A stretch of 64,000 bases of DNA from Flavobacterium sp. N502540 (lineage in GTDB: Bacteria > Bacteroidota > Bacteroidia > Flavobacteriales > Flavobacteriaceae), in NCBI RefSeq assembly GCF_025947365.1, contig NZ_CP110012.1, positions 1,674,001 through 1,738,000 on the forward strand, read 5' to 3'. Made by a program: the position numbers and the translations under genes. The notes under the pieces are model-generated. The model did not search any database and was not told the origin of the DNA. It was given only the letters and a program-made list of their open reading frames with translations. Below, piece by piece: positions 51,645 through 60,770 of this stretch (within the stretch, counting starts at the first letter, position 1; every line of letters begins with the position of its first letter).

Positions 51645-53308
51645 TGTAATTTTCTTTTGATTTTTTTTAAATATTTTTCAATGACTGTTTTATCAGGAAC
51701 AGTTGTGATTTCTTTTGTTAGTGCTTTTTCAAAATTGGACTGAGAAAGACGGTACTCTTTTTTTTGATAAAAGTACAACCCTGCTTTGTAATACACAACC
51801 CAATAATCAGGGTTTAACGATTGGTAATTCGGGATAAATTCAGGACTTATGGTTTCTTTGTTTTTTAGATACAAATCAAATTTGTGGTCTTCGACTCTAA
51901 ATTTTCGGTAATTTTTATAGGCTATTGTTTCTAAAAAAGGATCTTTTGGAATGTCTAAATTTACTTGCTGCAGGGAAACAATGTGATCCGTTTTTCTTTC
52001 TTTAAAAATACTATCCAGATTATAACAGACAAATTCGCCTAATTGATACGGATTTGTAGACACCCAAACCTGTTTTGTCGCAGGTTTAAAGATAACACCG
52101 TGATGGGCCATCAGCTGGTTAAGTGCCTTTTCATTACCATATCCCAGACTTATATTATTTAAACCCTCTTTATTTCGAAGAATTTCAGAAGCAATTTCAG
52201 GATCGATTTTCGGATTTTCAGTAAAAAGTTCCTTCATCTTTTCCATACGATATTCAGAATGACTGTTGGCCATTTGAAACTGGTTACGTTTTTCGTTTTT
52301 TAAATCTTCTCCCTGAAAATGATTCGAACAAAATAATTGATTGCCGTTTGGAGTCTCGTAAACGTCCATTTTTTGAGGTGTGACTTCAATCAGAACGGCT
52401 TTGTTATCCTCGGCACTTCCCACCATAATTGATTCGGATACAAAAACGGCTCTTTTTTTGGCAATAGCAATTGCTTCGTTTATGTTTTTGGCGTGCTGTA
52501 ATATTTCGCGGGTAAGAATTGAGATGGGTGTTTTGGCAATTAACGGAATTTCAGATTTTCCGGCATTAATGGTAACCGTTAGTCCTTTTGCATTCATTCC
52601 GGAAACTGCACCAATCATTCCGGGCCACGTAATCATCATAAATTTGTGACCTTCTTTCGGATTGATAAACGCCACGATTTTGTTTTCGGCGAAAGCATCG
52701 TTCACATAAAAATCAAAGTTGCGCCCCAGAATTAAATTTCCGTCTTCCGATTTTTCTCCCCATGCGGCAAAAGACGAACAGCCCACTAAAGCCAAATCCT
52801 GCAAGGCATGACCAATGTCGTGTGCAGCATGCAGGTACAAACTGCGATGGTATTGTGGTGCAATGTTATTAAAATCAGGTGAGGTATATTGTGAAACTCC
52901 AAAAATCTCGGTTTGATATTCTTCCGGAACATTCAAATATAGTTTTCGGTTGTACCATTTCAGGAAATGACGAAGAAGTTTCCGCTGAAATTTTGACGGA
53001 ACGATATCTCGTATTTTAGAGAAGAAAATATGTTCTTGTTTTTTTAAAAGCGAATCTGATAAGGCACCCGTGTTGAGTCCGATTTCTAGCGGATCGCCTT
53101 CGGCATACAATTCCCAAAGGCCTTGTTTGTTTTTTAAAAGCGAATTTTTTCCGGAAATAGAAATACTGTCCGATAGTTTAGTGACAATAGGTTTTGTCGC
53201 ATTGTACCTGGCAATCTCAGGCAGGTGTCGCATTGATTTTGATGTTCCGCAAGAGGCCAGCATCGCTAAAAAACCGATAGATAAAAAGAATATAATTCGG
53301 TTTTTCAT
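51641..53308 (-). CDS. C45-type Ntn-hydrolase/acyltransferase lipoprotein
   Basis: A 555-residue protein with a lipoprotein signal (LASC, Cys20) and the C45/acyl-CoA:6-aminopenicillanate acyltransferase-like domain. The likely nucleophile is Cys177 in VGCSSFAAWG, followed by ILGRNFDF and later AVSGMNAKGLTVTIN, features of self-processing Ntn hydrolases. Such enzymes hydrolyse amides or transfer acyl groups. In this setting an ester-forming or amide-forming step on a pigment lipid in the periplasm is possible. The C-terminal 120 residues look TPR-like. Confidence 0.75.
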   Translation of the reverse strand: MKNRIIFFLSIGFLAMLASCGTSKSMRHLPEIARYNATKPIVTKLSDSISISGKNSLLKNKQGLWELYAEGDPLEIGLNTGALSDSLLKKQEHIFFSKIRDIVPSKFQRKLLRHFLKWYNRKLYLNVPEEYQTEIFGVSQYTSPDFNNIAPQYHRSLYLHAAHDIGHALQDLALVGCSSFAAWGEKSEDGNLILGRNFDFYVNDAFAENKIVAFINPKEGHKFMMITWPGMIGAVSGMNAKGLTVTINAGKSEIPLIAKTPISILTREILQHAKNINEAIAIAKKRAVFVSESIMVGSAEDNKAVLIEVTPQKMDVYETPNGNQLFCSNHFQGEDLKNEKRNQFQMANSHSEYRMEKMKELFTENPKIDPEIASEILRNKEGLNNISLGYGNEKALNQLMAHHGVIFKPATKQVWVSTNPYQLGEFVCYNLDSIFKERKTDHIVSLQQVNLDIPKDPFLETIAYKNYRKFRVEDHKFDLYLKNKETISPEFIPNYQSLNPDYWVVYYKAGLYFYQKKEYRLSQSNFEKALTKEITTVPDKTVIEKYLKKIKRKLQ

Positions 53309-53314
53309 AGCTTT

Positions 53315-54832
53315 TTATTCAGATGCCTGATTGATTTTGTTTACCAAATATTCTTTACCAACAATTTCAGAACAGGTTACCACGGCTCCAATAGTTACTC
53401 CGAGAACACCATGCATGTTGATACTTTGGCCCGTAAGATACAAATTATCCAGTTTGGTTTTTGAGGGAATCAGTGTTTTCATCGGATTATTTGAATCCTT
53501 AACATATCCGTACATATTGCCATTGTGCCCGCCAATATAATCCCGATACGAGAGCGGCGTCGAGGTATGAACGGATTGAATGCAGTTTTTGATACCCGGA
53601 AATTTCAGTTCGATTTCTTCTAAAAACTTTGCCGCTTTTCTGGATTTAAATTCTTCGTAACTTTCTCCACGGTCATTTTCTTCAACCGTAGTATTAAAAG
53701 TAGCTGCCCAGGGAATTACATCATCGTATTTCATATAGGTAATGAAAGTCATCCCTTCTGCCCATTCTTCCTGTTTTTTGGAGGCATTCATTGAGGCCAT
53801 AAAGCCTTTTGGCCACGAATCATCATCATAGTTATGAGCAGTCCAGACTTCGCTGCTTTTCTTAAAATGATAATGGTTATGATTGATGTATTTAAACGTT
53901 TTCGGTTTAAAAACGATGTACAGACTAAAAGCCGAAATTACGCCTTCGAGACTTTGAACTCTACTGTAAAATGATTTTCGGAAATGCTCCTCACCGGTCA
54001 TTTTCAGAGTTGTTTTAGGCTCGATGTTTGAGATAAAATACGTACCGGAAACGTGGGTTCCGTCCTTCATGTTTACCGAAGTTACTTTTTTATCTTGAAC
54101 ATTAAAACGGGTAACTTCTTTGTATTTGTAAAATTCACCACCGTATTTTTTGAGCTGTTTTAAAAGCTGCTTGGTAATCTGACTTCCGCCATTGATGCAG
54201 CGCCACGAACTTTGAATATAGGAATTTACAGAAAGTGCATGAACATAAAAAGGTGTTTTGTCGGCAATTCCGGCATACAAAAAATTAGAACCCGCAAGAA
54301 CTGCTTTCAGTTTTTCATTTTGGGTACATTCATCGATCGTCTGTTTGGCGTTTAAGCCTAAGATTTCATTATCGTATTTACCTTCCCATTCTAAATTGTA
54401 GAGCGGAAAAGATTCGCAAATTGTTTTTATTCTTTTGCAGTATTCCTCAATACCGGTTTTTTCTTCCGGAAAAAAATGTACGAGCTGGGAAGTAAAATTA
54501 GCGTAACCCTGTGCATGAGGATATTCGTTTTGATCGTCTTCAAAAGAGATGATGTCAAAACCGTTATCGTCCATTTTTTTGAGGTTAAGATGCTCCATAA
54601 TGCCCAAATAGTTGAAATATTTGAACAGGTTTTGTCCTTCTCCTAAGCCTCCGATGTAATGAATTCCGGTATCAAAAATAGTTTTATCGCGTACAAAAGT
54701 CTGGAGATTTCCACCATACTGATTGTTTTTTTCGAGCACGCAGACGCTATAACCTTCTTTGGCGAGAATAATCGAAGAGACTAATCCACCCAATCCACTG
54801 CCAACAATTACAACATCGTAATGTTCTTTCAT
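53315..54832 (-). CDS. FAD-dependent oxidoreductase, phytoene desaturase (CrtI)-like
   Basis: A 505-residue flavoprotein with the N-terminal dinucleotide fold VVIVGSGLGGLVSSIILAKEGYSV followed by LEKNNQYGGNLQTF, and a C-terminal LYLTGQSINMHGVLGVTIGA signature of the CrtI/carotene isomerase group. It could desaturate or isomerise a polyene or reduce a precursor. It overlaps the start region of the MMPL gene's end by 4 nt and lies 6 nt before the C45 gene, so the three are co-transcribed. Confidence 0.85.
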   Translation of the reverse strand: MKEHYDVVIVGSGLGGLVSSIILAKEGYSVCVLEKNNQYGGNLQTFVRDKTIFDTGIHYIGGLGEGQNLFKYFNYLGIMEHLNLKKMDDNGFDIISFEDDQNEYPHAQGYANFTSQLVHFFPEEKTGIEEYCKRIKTICESFPLYNLEWEGKYDNEILGLNAKQTIDECTQNEKLKAVLAGSNFLYAGIADKTPFYVHALSVNSYIQSSWRCINGGSQITKQLLKQLKKYGGEFYKYKEVTRFNVQDKKVTSVNMKDGTHVSGTYFISNIEPKTTLKMTGEEHFRKSFYSRVQSLEGVISAFSLYIVFKPKTFKYINHNHYHFKKSSEVWTAHNYDDDSWPKGFMASMNASKKQEEWAEGMTFITYMKYDDVIPWAATFNTTVEENDRGESYEEFKSRKAAKFLEEIELKFPGIKNCIQSVHTSTPLSYRDYIGGHNGNMYGYVKDSNNPMKTLIPSKTKLDNLYLTGQSINMHGVLGVTIGAVVTCSEIVGKEYLVNKINQASE

Positions 54833-57800
54833 GCTCCTTTTTTCTTTAATACAATTATACTGTTATCTTCAAAAATACATTCAAAGTCAAATGTAATCAA
54901 AGTGTTTTTTAAATCAGAAGGATTGAGCAAGATTACTGTAGAAGTTAGAGAAATGATTTTTTCAAGATCATTCACCTGATTCTTATCGGAAATCAAAAGA
55001 ACATCATATTGATTTTGCAAAGCCGGTTCAAGCGTATCTAAATAAGAGATTTTTCTTTTTTTGAGGAAATAATTGGTTTTTGAAATCGCTCGTTTTTCTT
55101 CGTCAAAATTAAACGAAGTTATTTTTCGCTGAGGCTCCTGCAAGGTCAGTAATACATCTAATTGTCCATAATCATTGGATAAATGGAGTATTCTGTCTTT
55201 CGCCGAAAGCTGTTTGTTTAAACGATAATAGACTTCCAGATTCTCTTTTAAATCGCTCTTGACGTTATTGATGATTTCGATTTCTTTATAATCGAAACTG
55301 TGTAAAAGCATTTTTTTGAAATAGTCCGGGCCTTCTAATTGTTGACGGATTTTTTGGTACTCTTCTTTGAAAAAAGCACTCATTTGCTTGGTTCTCTCAG
55401 CATAATTTTTTCCGAAAGAAGTATTGTCCGGAGAAATTCTTTCCAGAATTGAAATCGTAAGATGGCTGTGATGAATGACAAAATCGCCTTTTGGAATCGC
55501 TTCTGATGCTCCGTGAATGACCACAGGAATAATATCCAGATTAAATTCTTCAGCCAGATAAAAAGCTCCTTTATGAAAACGTTTAACCTGATTGCTCTCA
55601 GAACGCGTTCCTTCGGGGAAAATCATTAACGAATACCCTTCGTTTACTTTTTGGCGCAAATGTTCTACTCCACCTTCAATTCCTTCCGAAACCGGATAAA
55701 AACCTGCTTTTCTAACGGTACCGCCAAAAATAGGAGAGTTGTACACCCAGTCACTTACTAAAAATATAATTTTAGGGCTCAACATTCCCATTGCCAAAAT
55801 ATCAATGAACGAAGAATGGTTGGCAATAATAATGGCCGGTTTTTCGAAGGTTTCTCCAAATTTATTCACGACTTTTTTATGAATAAACGGATTGGAATAA
55901 AGCACCGATTTCATGAATTTTGAGATCACGTATCGGAAGGCTTTCATTTTTGTTTTCTCCTTTATTGGAATAAGCGGCATAATAGTGATGCTGAAAAGCG
56001 ACATCAAAATTCCGCCCATACCGTAATAGAAAAAAGAGATGACACCGTGTATAAAAGTGCGTAAGACAAACGGAGGATTTCCTTTTTTTGAACGGTTTGA
56101 AATGAATATTTTAAAAAGAATAGGGTAGAAAATAAACGTAATAATAAGTGCCGCAAAAACCCCGATTAAAGACACGGATGAAATAGATCTCAAAGCCGGA
56201 TGCTTAGCAAAAATCATTGCACCGATTCCTAAAATTGTTGTGATTACGGCAAGAATGATAGAGGTTCGGTAAATGGCAATTTCGTTTTTTCCGGTCGTGT
56301 ATTCTTTTTGAAGGGCACTGGTCATAAAAATACTGAAATCGACACCGTGACCAAAAATCAGGGTACAGACAATCAAGCTGAATATATTCATCTGAAGTCC
56401 AAAAATGCCCATAATCCCAGCCGTAACAATTCCCGTTAAAGCAATTGGAATACAGCTTACAATAACCAATTCCAGTCTTCGGAAAAAGAAGAATAAAATT
56501 AGAATCACCGCTATAAACGAGTAATTTACCAGTGTGTTGAAATCGGTTTTTAAAGTACTGAAAAACGTTTCATTCATCTGCTGACGATCAATAGCAATCA
56601 GATTTTGTTTAGTATCAGTTGATTTTACGAAAGAATCTCTTTGTTCAGGGCTCACTTTTACGAGAGTAGAAATGGTGAAGAATCCCTTTTTTTCGGTTAC
56701 AAATTCTTTCAGTTGTAAAGCCTGTATTTTCAAATATTCCTGTGCGGAAATGGGTTTGAAATTGAAATTCAAATGATCGAAAAAAGAGGTATAAGTCGTA
56801 GGTTTAAATCCGAGTTTGGAACCTTCGACAATTAGGTGTGTTTGTAAAAGCTGTTTTTTGTTGGTGTCCCAAAACGAATTCCAACGATCGATTTTTTGCT
56901 GTTGCTCCTTTTGCGAAAGCATAATACCGCCAACAGAACTAAAATTCAATATTTTGCCGTTTTGTTTTTCTTTTGATAAATCGGAGAACAGGGCAGAGTT
57001 ATTTCGTAAAACCTCTTCCATACTATTTCCGTAGGCTGCGACATAAATGGTTTTGGAGGTGAGGCTAGTGCTTTCTTCCAGATCTTTTTCAGCCGCTTTT
57101 ATTTCTGTCGGAATAAAATTCAGTTGTGACAAATCGTTGTTGAATCCTACATTCTTATAAGTAAAGCAGGAAACAATAACTATTAAAATGCAAAAACCAA
57201 TTAGAAATTTGTTGTTGTGAAAGGAAAAATGAGCCAGTTTATCAATCACATTTTTCTTGTGTTCTACGTTATTCTCTTTCGGTTTGTAGAGATGCGGAAT
57301 AATTAAAAGAGAGAAAAATGCCGAAGCCATTACGATAACGGCAGCAAAAATTCCCAAGTCATTTAAGGCATCTGATTTTACAAAAAGCAGGCACAAAAAG
57401 GCAACAGCCGTTGTTGAACTGCTCATGATTACCGGCATAGTAATGTCTTTGTACAAGGTTTTTATATCGCTGTTATGCTTGTAGTGCGTGAGAATATGAA
57501 GGGAATAATCAATGGTGATTCCCAGTAAAATAGAACCAATTCCTAATGAAATAGCAGAAATTTGTTCTTTTACAAAATATAAAAAGGCGATGGCAAACAA
57601 AGCACCAAAAACAGTAGGAAGAAAAATAATTACCGGAATCAATACTTTTCTATAAAACAAAATCAAAATGAGCATGAGTGTAAACATCGCGATTGATGTG
57701 GTCAGGATGATATCACTTTTGATTTGATTGGCATTTGCGACTGCAATCAGGGCAGAGCCAAAATAATGAATCGAGGTTTTGGTTTTGAATTTCTGATTCA

Positions 57801-58515
57801 GATTGTCCTGAATGGATTTCAGTTTTGCTGCAAAAATGGTATTCTGTTCGGTTTCGCTTGAAGGAAGATTTGAGGTAATAAAAAGAAGTAATTTCTTTTT
57901 GTCTTTGGTCATGACAAAACCATTGTCAAGCGTAAAATCGTCACCAATATTTAATTGCTGTAATTTTTTTAAAGCGATAAAGGAGATTCCCAACGGATCC
58001 TGTAAAATAAAATCTTTCGTGATAAATCCGGATGGAGCGATAATTGATTTATAATTTCCTTGAACTGTCGCCGCGATGCTGTCTTTTTGAAGTTTACTTT
58101 GCAGGACTTCGTAATCTTTATTTTCCAGAAAAAGAGGCAGATTGTGGTAGACAAAATCGATGGTTTCCTGAATATTTTCTTCGTCAATTTTTCCCTGAAT
58201 ACCGCTTACATAGGGTTTGCAGGATTGAGTAACACTGTCTGAAAAAGCAGTTGCCATTTCTTTTAGATCGTCTTCGGTACCGTTTTTATCGAGTTTGAAA
58301 ATAACGGTAGTTTTATCAGCAAAATTAAGCTGTTTGAGCACTTTTGCCGTGACATCTGTTTTATCATTCGTGGGAATCAGTTTGGTAATATCCTCTTCAA
58401 ATTTAATTTGAGAGGCAAAAAATCCAAAAACAAAAAGGATCAAAATAGCCAGAACAACCGATAAAGATTTTCTTCGGTTTACAAACATATGAATGGCGTA
58501 GAAGTATTGATGCAT
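54829..58515 (-). CDS. MMPL/RND exporter fused to PlsC acyltransferase and a Rossmann-like C-terminus
   Basis: A 1228-residue three-part protein. Residues about 1-830 form an RND/MMPL lipid-transporter-like permease with two six-helix bundles and two large periplasmic loops (IGSILLGITIDYSLHILTHY and IFGHGVDFSIFMTSALQKEY are the core helix motifs). Residues about 870-1060 are a PlsC-type acyltransferase with NHSSFID (HX4D) and FPEGTRSES. Residues about 1100-1228 have a Rossmann-like, methyltransferase-like pattern (RILHLSNDYGQLDVLLTL) without clear catalytic motifs. It may acylate and move a pigment lipid through the inner membrane. Confidence 0.85.
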   Translation of the reverse strand: MHQYFYAIHMFVNRRKSLSVVLAILILFVFGFFASQIKFEEDITKLIPTNDKTDVTAKVLKQLNFADKTTVIFKLDKNGTEDDLKEMATAFSDSVTQSCKPYVSGIQGKIDEENIQETIDFVYHNLPLFLENKDYEVLQSKLQKDSIAATVQGNYKSIIAPSGFITKDFILQDPLGISFIALKKLQQLNIGDDFTLDNGFVMTKDKKKLLLFITSNLPSSETEQNTIFAAKLKSIQDNLNQKFKTKTSIHYFGSALIAVANANQIKSDIILTTSIAMFTLMLILILFYRKVLIPVIIFLPTVFGALFAIAFLYFVKEQISAISLGIGSILLGITIDYSLHILTHYKHNSDIKTLYKDITMPVIMSSSTTAVAFLCLLFVKSDALNDLGIFAAVIVMASAFFSLLIIPHLYKPKENNVEHKKNVIDKLAHFSFHNNKFLIGFCILIVIVSCFTYKNVGFNNDLSQLNFIPTEIKAAEKDLEESTSLTSKTIYVAAYGNSMEEVLRNNSALFSDLSKEKQNGKILNFSSVGGIMLSQKEQQQKIDRWNSFWDTNKKQLLQTHLIVEGSKLGFKPTTYTSFFDHLNFNFKPISAQEYLKIQALQLKEFVTEKKGFFTISTLVKVSPEQRDSFVKSTDTKQNLIAIDRQQMNETFFSTLKTDFNTLVNYSFIAVILILFFFFRRLELVIVSCIPIALTGIVTAGIMGIFGLQMNIFSLIVCTLIFGHGVDFSIFMTSALQKEYTTGKNEIAIYRTSIILAVITTILGIGAMIFAKHPALRSISSVSLIGVFAALIITFIFYPILFKIFISNRSKKGNPPFVLRTFIHGVISFFYYGMGGILMSLFSITIMPLIPIKEKTKMKAFRYVISKFMKSVLYSNPFIHKKVVNKFGETFEKPAIIIANHSSFIDILAMGMLSPKIIFLVSDWVYNSPIFGGTVRKAGFYPVSEGIEGGVEHLRQKVNEGYSLMIFPEGTRSESNQVKRFHKGAFYLAEEFNLDIIPVVIHGASEAIPKGDFVIHHSHLTISILERISPDNTSFGKNYAERTKQMSAFFKEEYQKIRQQLEGPDYFKKMLLHSFDYKEIEIINNVKSDLKENLEVYYRLNKQLSAKDRILHLSNDYGQLDVLLTLQEPQRKITSFNFDEEKRAISKTNYFLKKRKISYLDTLEPALQNQYDVLLISDKNQVNDLEKIISLTSTVILLNPSDLKNTLITFDFECIFEDNSIIVLKKKGA

Positions 58516-58551
58516 GTTTATTTATTATTGTTTTTGCTTACAGTTTTTTTC

Positions 58552-58692
58552 GCCACAGATTGAAAGGATTAAATTGATTTTAAATGCTGTTGTCAATTAG
58601 TCAAGAATTTCGCGAATTTTCGCCAATTAATTTATACTAATTTGTGAAATTCGTGGCTAAAAAAAATCCGTTTAATCCTTTCAATCTGTGGC
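58552..58692. repeat. 141-bp inverted-repeat element (CCACAGATT family)
   Basis: The outer 22-bp arms (58552-58573 and 58671-58692) are exact reverse complements containing CCACAGATTGAAAGGATT. Inside is a weaker palindromic core (AATTTCGCGAATTTTCG with TGTGAAATTCGTGG). It lies between two codirectional genes of the pigment-type cluster and has no open frame. A partial relative is at 63319. Confidence 0.88.
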
Positions 58693-58698
58693 AAGACG

Positions 58699-59886
58699 TT
58701 ATGTAATCTTTGTTTTGTTTTTAGCGCTAAAAGCGGTTAAAAGTAAATAACTTACCAGACCTGCCGAGAGCGCTAAAACGGATGCTAAAATAAGACTTCC
58801 CACGATATATTGTGTTGCATTTTTTTGAATATCATCAAGTGTAACCGAACCATTTGCAGTTAGCATAACATCGTTTGAAACAAAGTAACTCCCCATTTTT
58901 AAAGATCCGTAAATAACAAAAGGAATGAAAGGCGGAAAACTCACATTTGAAGCCAGAAAAGCGATCACTTTGTTAAGCTTAAATAAGGTAGCAAAAGTTA
59001 AAAGCAGGATGGTTTGGAAACCCCAAAAAGGAGAAATCCCGATAAAAATTCCCAAAGCAATTGCCGCCGATTTTTTGAAATTGGAATCACTACTTTCTAA
59101 AATGTCTTCTAAAAAGAATTTTTTAAAACCTTTTTTTTTTGCTTTTCTAAAAAAGTCTCTGGGTTTGATGTACAGCAATGCGCAAATAACCAAAACAGTA
59201 TTTAATATACTGATGCGGGTAAAGTCTTTAAACGGACGAAAGTGCGAAACTCGTTCAGCAGGATCGTACAAAATTTGAACAGGAATATTTTTAACCACAA
59301 TATCTTTCCAGGCAGAGCGAACTATTACTTCAATTTCGAATTCAAATTTATTCGTGTAAAATTGTTTCGGAATGAGTTTCAAGGGGTACAGTCGGTAACC
59401 GGATTGAGTATCGTCGAGTTGAATTCCGGTTTCAAATTTAAACCAGAAATTAGAAAACTTATTTCCGAAACTGCTCTTTTTGGGAACATTTTCCTGAGTC
59501 ATATTCCGGCTCCCAATCAATAATGAATTAGGATGGTTTTGAATCTCAGCAATAAAATTCGGAATATCGGTAGCAAAATGCTGTCCGTCTGAATCAATTG
59601 TAATGGCATACTCAAAATCTAATTCGATTGCTTTTCTGAAACCATTTCGTAAAGCTCTTCCTTTTCCCAGATTTTTAGGATGATGAATCTGAGTGCATTG
59701 CGAATAGTGCTTCAGAATTTCAGAAGTTTCATCGGTCGAGCCGTCATTAACAATAATAACGTTTGAAGTGAAATCTAAAACAGAATCCAACACTCTTTTC
59801 AATGTTTTGTGATTATTGTACGTTGGTACAATCACACAAAAATTTGTAGCGTTTAGTAATTCCTGCTGTGGTAAAGTAGGTATCAT
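58699..59886 (-). CDS. Family 2 glycosyltransferase fused to DUF2062
   Basis: A 395-residue two-domain protein. The N-terminal GT2 domain has FCVIVPTYNNHKTLKRVLDS, the VNDGSTDET metal/UDP site and the TIDSDGQH motif (about residues 96-103), like dolichyl-phosphate-mannose synthases. The C-terminal part from about residue 260 is a DUF2062 membrane domain (ALGIFIGISPFWGFQTILLL and two or three further helices). This fusion is known from aryl-polyene and flexirubin clusters; the acceptor lipid is unknown. Confidence 0.85.
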   Translation of the reverse strand: MIPTLPQQELLNATNFCVIVPTYNNHKTLKRVLDSVLDFTSNVIIVNDGSTDETSEILKHYSQCTQIHHPKNLGKGRALRNGFRKAIELDFEYAITIDSDGQHFATDIPNFIAEIQNHPNSLLIGSRNMTQENVPKKSSFGNKFSNFWFKFETGIQLDDTQSGYRLYPLKLIPKQFYTNKFEFEIEVIVRSAWKDIVVKNIPVQILYDPAERVSHFRPFKDFTRISILNTVLVICALLYIKPRDFFRKAKKKGFKKFFLEDILESSDSNFKKSAAIALGIFIGISPFWGFQTILLLTFATLFKLNKVIAFLASNVSFPPFIPFVIYGSLKMGSYFVSNDVMLTANGSVTLDDIQKNATQYIVGSLILASVLALSAGLVSYLLLTAFSAKNKTKIT

Positions 59887-59904
59887 GACTTTTTTTTCCT
59901 TTAT

Positions 59905-60390
59905 CTACTTCACAAATTGTTTCTCTTTCTCGGAGAAACTCTTTGATTGTAAAACAAAGTTTTTTAGATATTCTTTTAAAGCAGCACTTTGCTCTGCGTA
60001 ATGATCGGTGAGGTATTTTTTGTCTTCTTTAATGTTTTTTCTATAGCCGGTAATTCCGGGAACGTTCTCCTGAATACTCAGGCGAATCATTCTCATTTCG
60101 ATATTATTGGGATCATTTTTTATAGTGGCTTCCAATAACTTTGCGCCTTCTTTAAAACGATCCATTTTATCTTTTAACCGGTTTTTAAATTTCGAATCCA
60201 ATAAAATAGAAGCTGCTTTATAGGCTACCAGAATTTTATCATCGTCGGCAGAAATACCGGAAAGTTTTTCTGAAAATTCTTTAGCGTTTGCTTCCGATTT
60301 TGTGACGTCGGCATACATTTTTCTGATGCTGGATAAATCCGGAGTACTCACAAAATGAACCCATAAAAACAATGACAATACTAATTTCAT
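59905..60390 (-). CDS. Unknown helical protein of the pigment-type cluster
   Basis: A 161-residue protein with a possible N-terminal signal peptide (KLVLSLFLWVHFVSTP) and an otherwise helical, charged body (LLEATIKNDPNNIEMRMIRL). The repeats look TPR-like but are too short to assign. It lies 2 nt after the dehydratase gene and 18 nt before the GT2-DUF2062 gene, so it belongs to the operon. I do not recognise a family. Confidence 0.6.
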   Translation of the reverse strand: MKLVLSLFLWVHFVSTPDLSSIRKMYADVTKSEANAKEFSEKLSGISADDDKILVAYKAASILLDSKFKNRLKDKMDRFKEGAKLLEATIKNDPNNIEMRMIRLSIQENVPGITGYRKNIKEDKKYLTDHYAEQSAALKEYLKNFVLQSKSFSEKEKQFVK

Positions 60391-60392
60391 AG

Positions 60393-60764
60393 TTATATTT
60401 TTTTGTACACATTGCTCAGTTTCAGCGCAACGGTGTCGTTAAAATAAGTGGTGTTTTTCACCTTAACCAAATCTTCTTCTGTTGTAACAATATCAAGTTC
60501 TAAGCGTAATTCCGGATTTACTTCCGGATTGATTAGCGCCATAAATTTCACATTGGAAAGTGTCTGCATTATCAAAGTACTTTTGGAGATAGACTCCGTA
60601 AGTTCTTTTATAATCTGAATCATGCAAACTCCCGGCATAATTGGATTGCCCGGAAAATGACCTTTGAAAACGTCGTGTTTTTCATTGATCAGAATCGAAA
60701 TTGTGTATTTAGAATCTCCTGTTTTTTCTTCGGAAAGAACTTTGTAAAAATCTTTTAAAACCAT
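60393..60764 (-). CDS. FabZ-like 3-hydroxyacyl-ACP dehydratase with Gln in place of the catalytic Glu
   Basis: A 123-residue hot-dog-fold protein with the FabZ motif KGHFPGNPIMPGVCMIQII. The catalytic His is present (HFPG), but the acidic residue that pairs with it in FabZ (Glu of VLILEA) is Gln here (VCMIQI). Dedicated dehydratases of this type extend aryl-polyene chains. The change might be a family trait of the pigment clusters or might alter activity. It lies in a tight operon with the neighbours. Confidence 0.8.
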   Translation of the reverse strand: MVLKDFYKVLSEEKTGDSKYTISILINEKHDVFKGHFPGNPIMPGVCMIQIIKELTESISKSTLIMQTLSNVKFMALINPEVNPELRLELDIVTTEEDLVKVKNTTYFNDTVALKLSNVYKKI

Positions 60765-60770
60765 ATTTTT

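Noticed and set aside
58044..58242. Short plus-strand frames inside the MMPL gene and many others opposite real genes
   Set aside because: They lie antisense to well-supported coding sequence, with no family similarity or ribosome-binding context.
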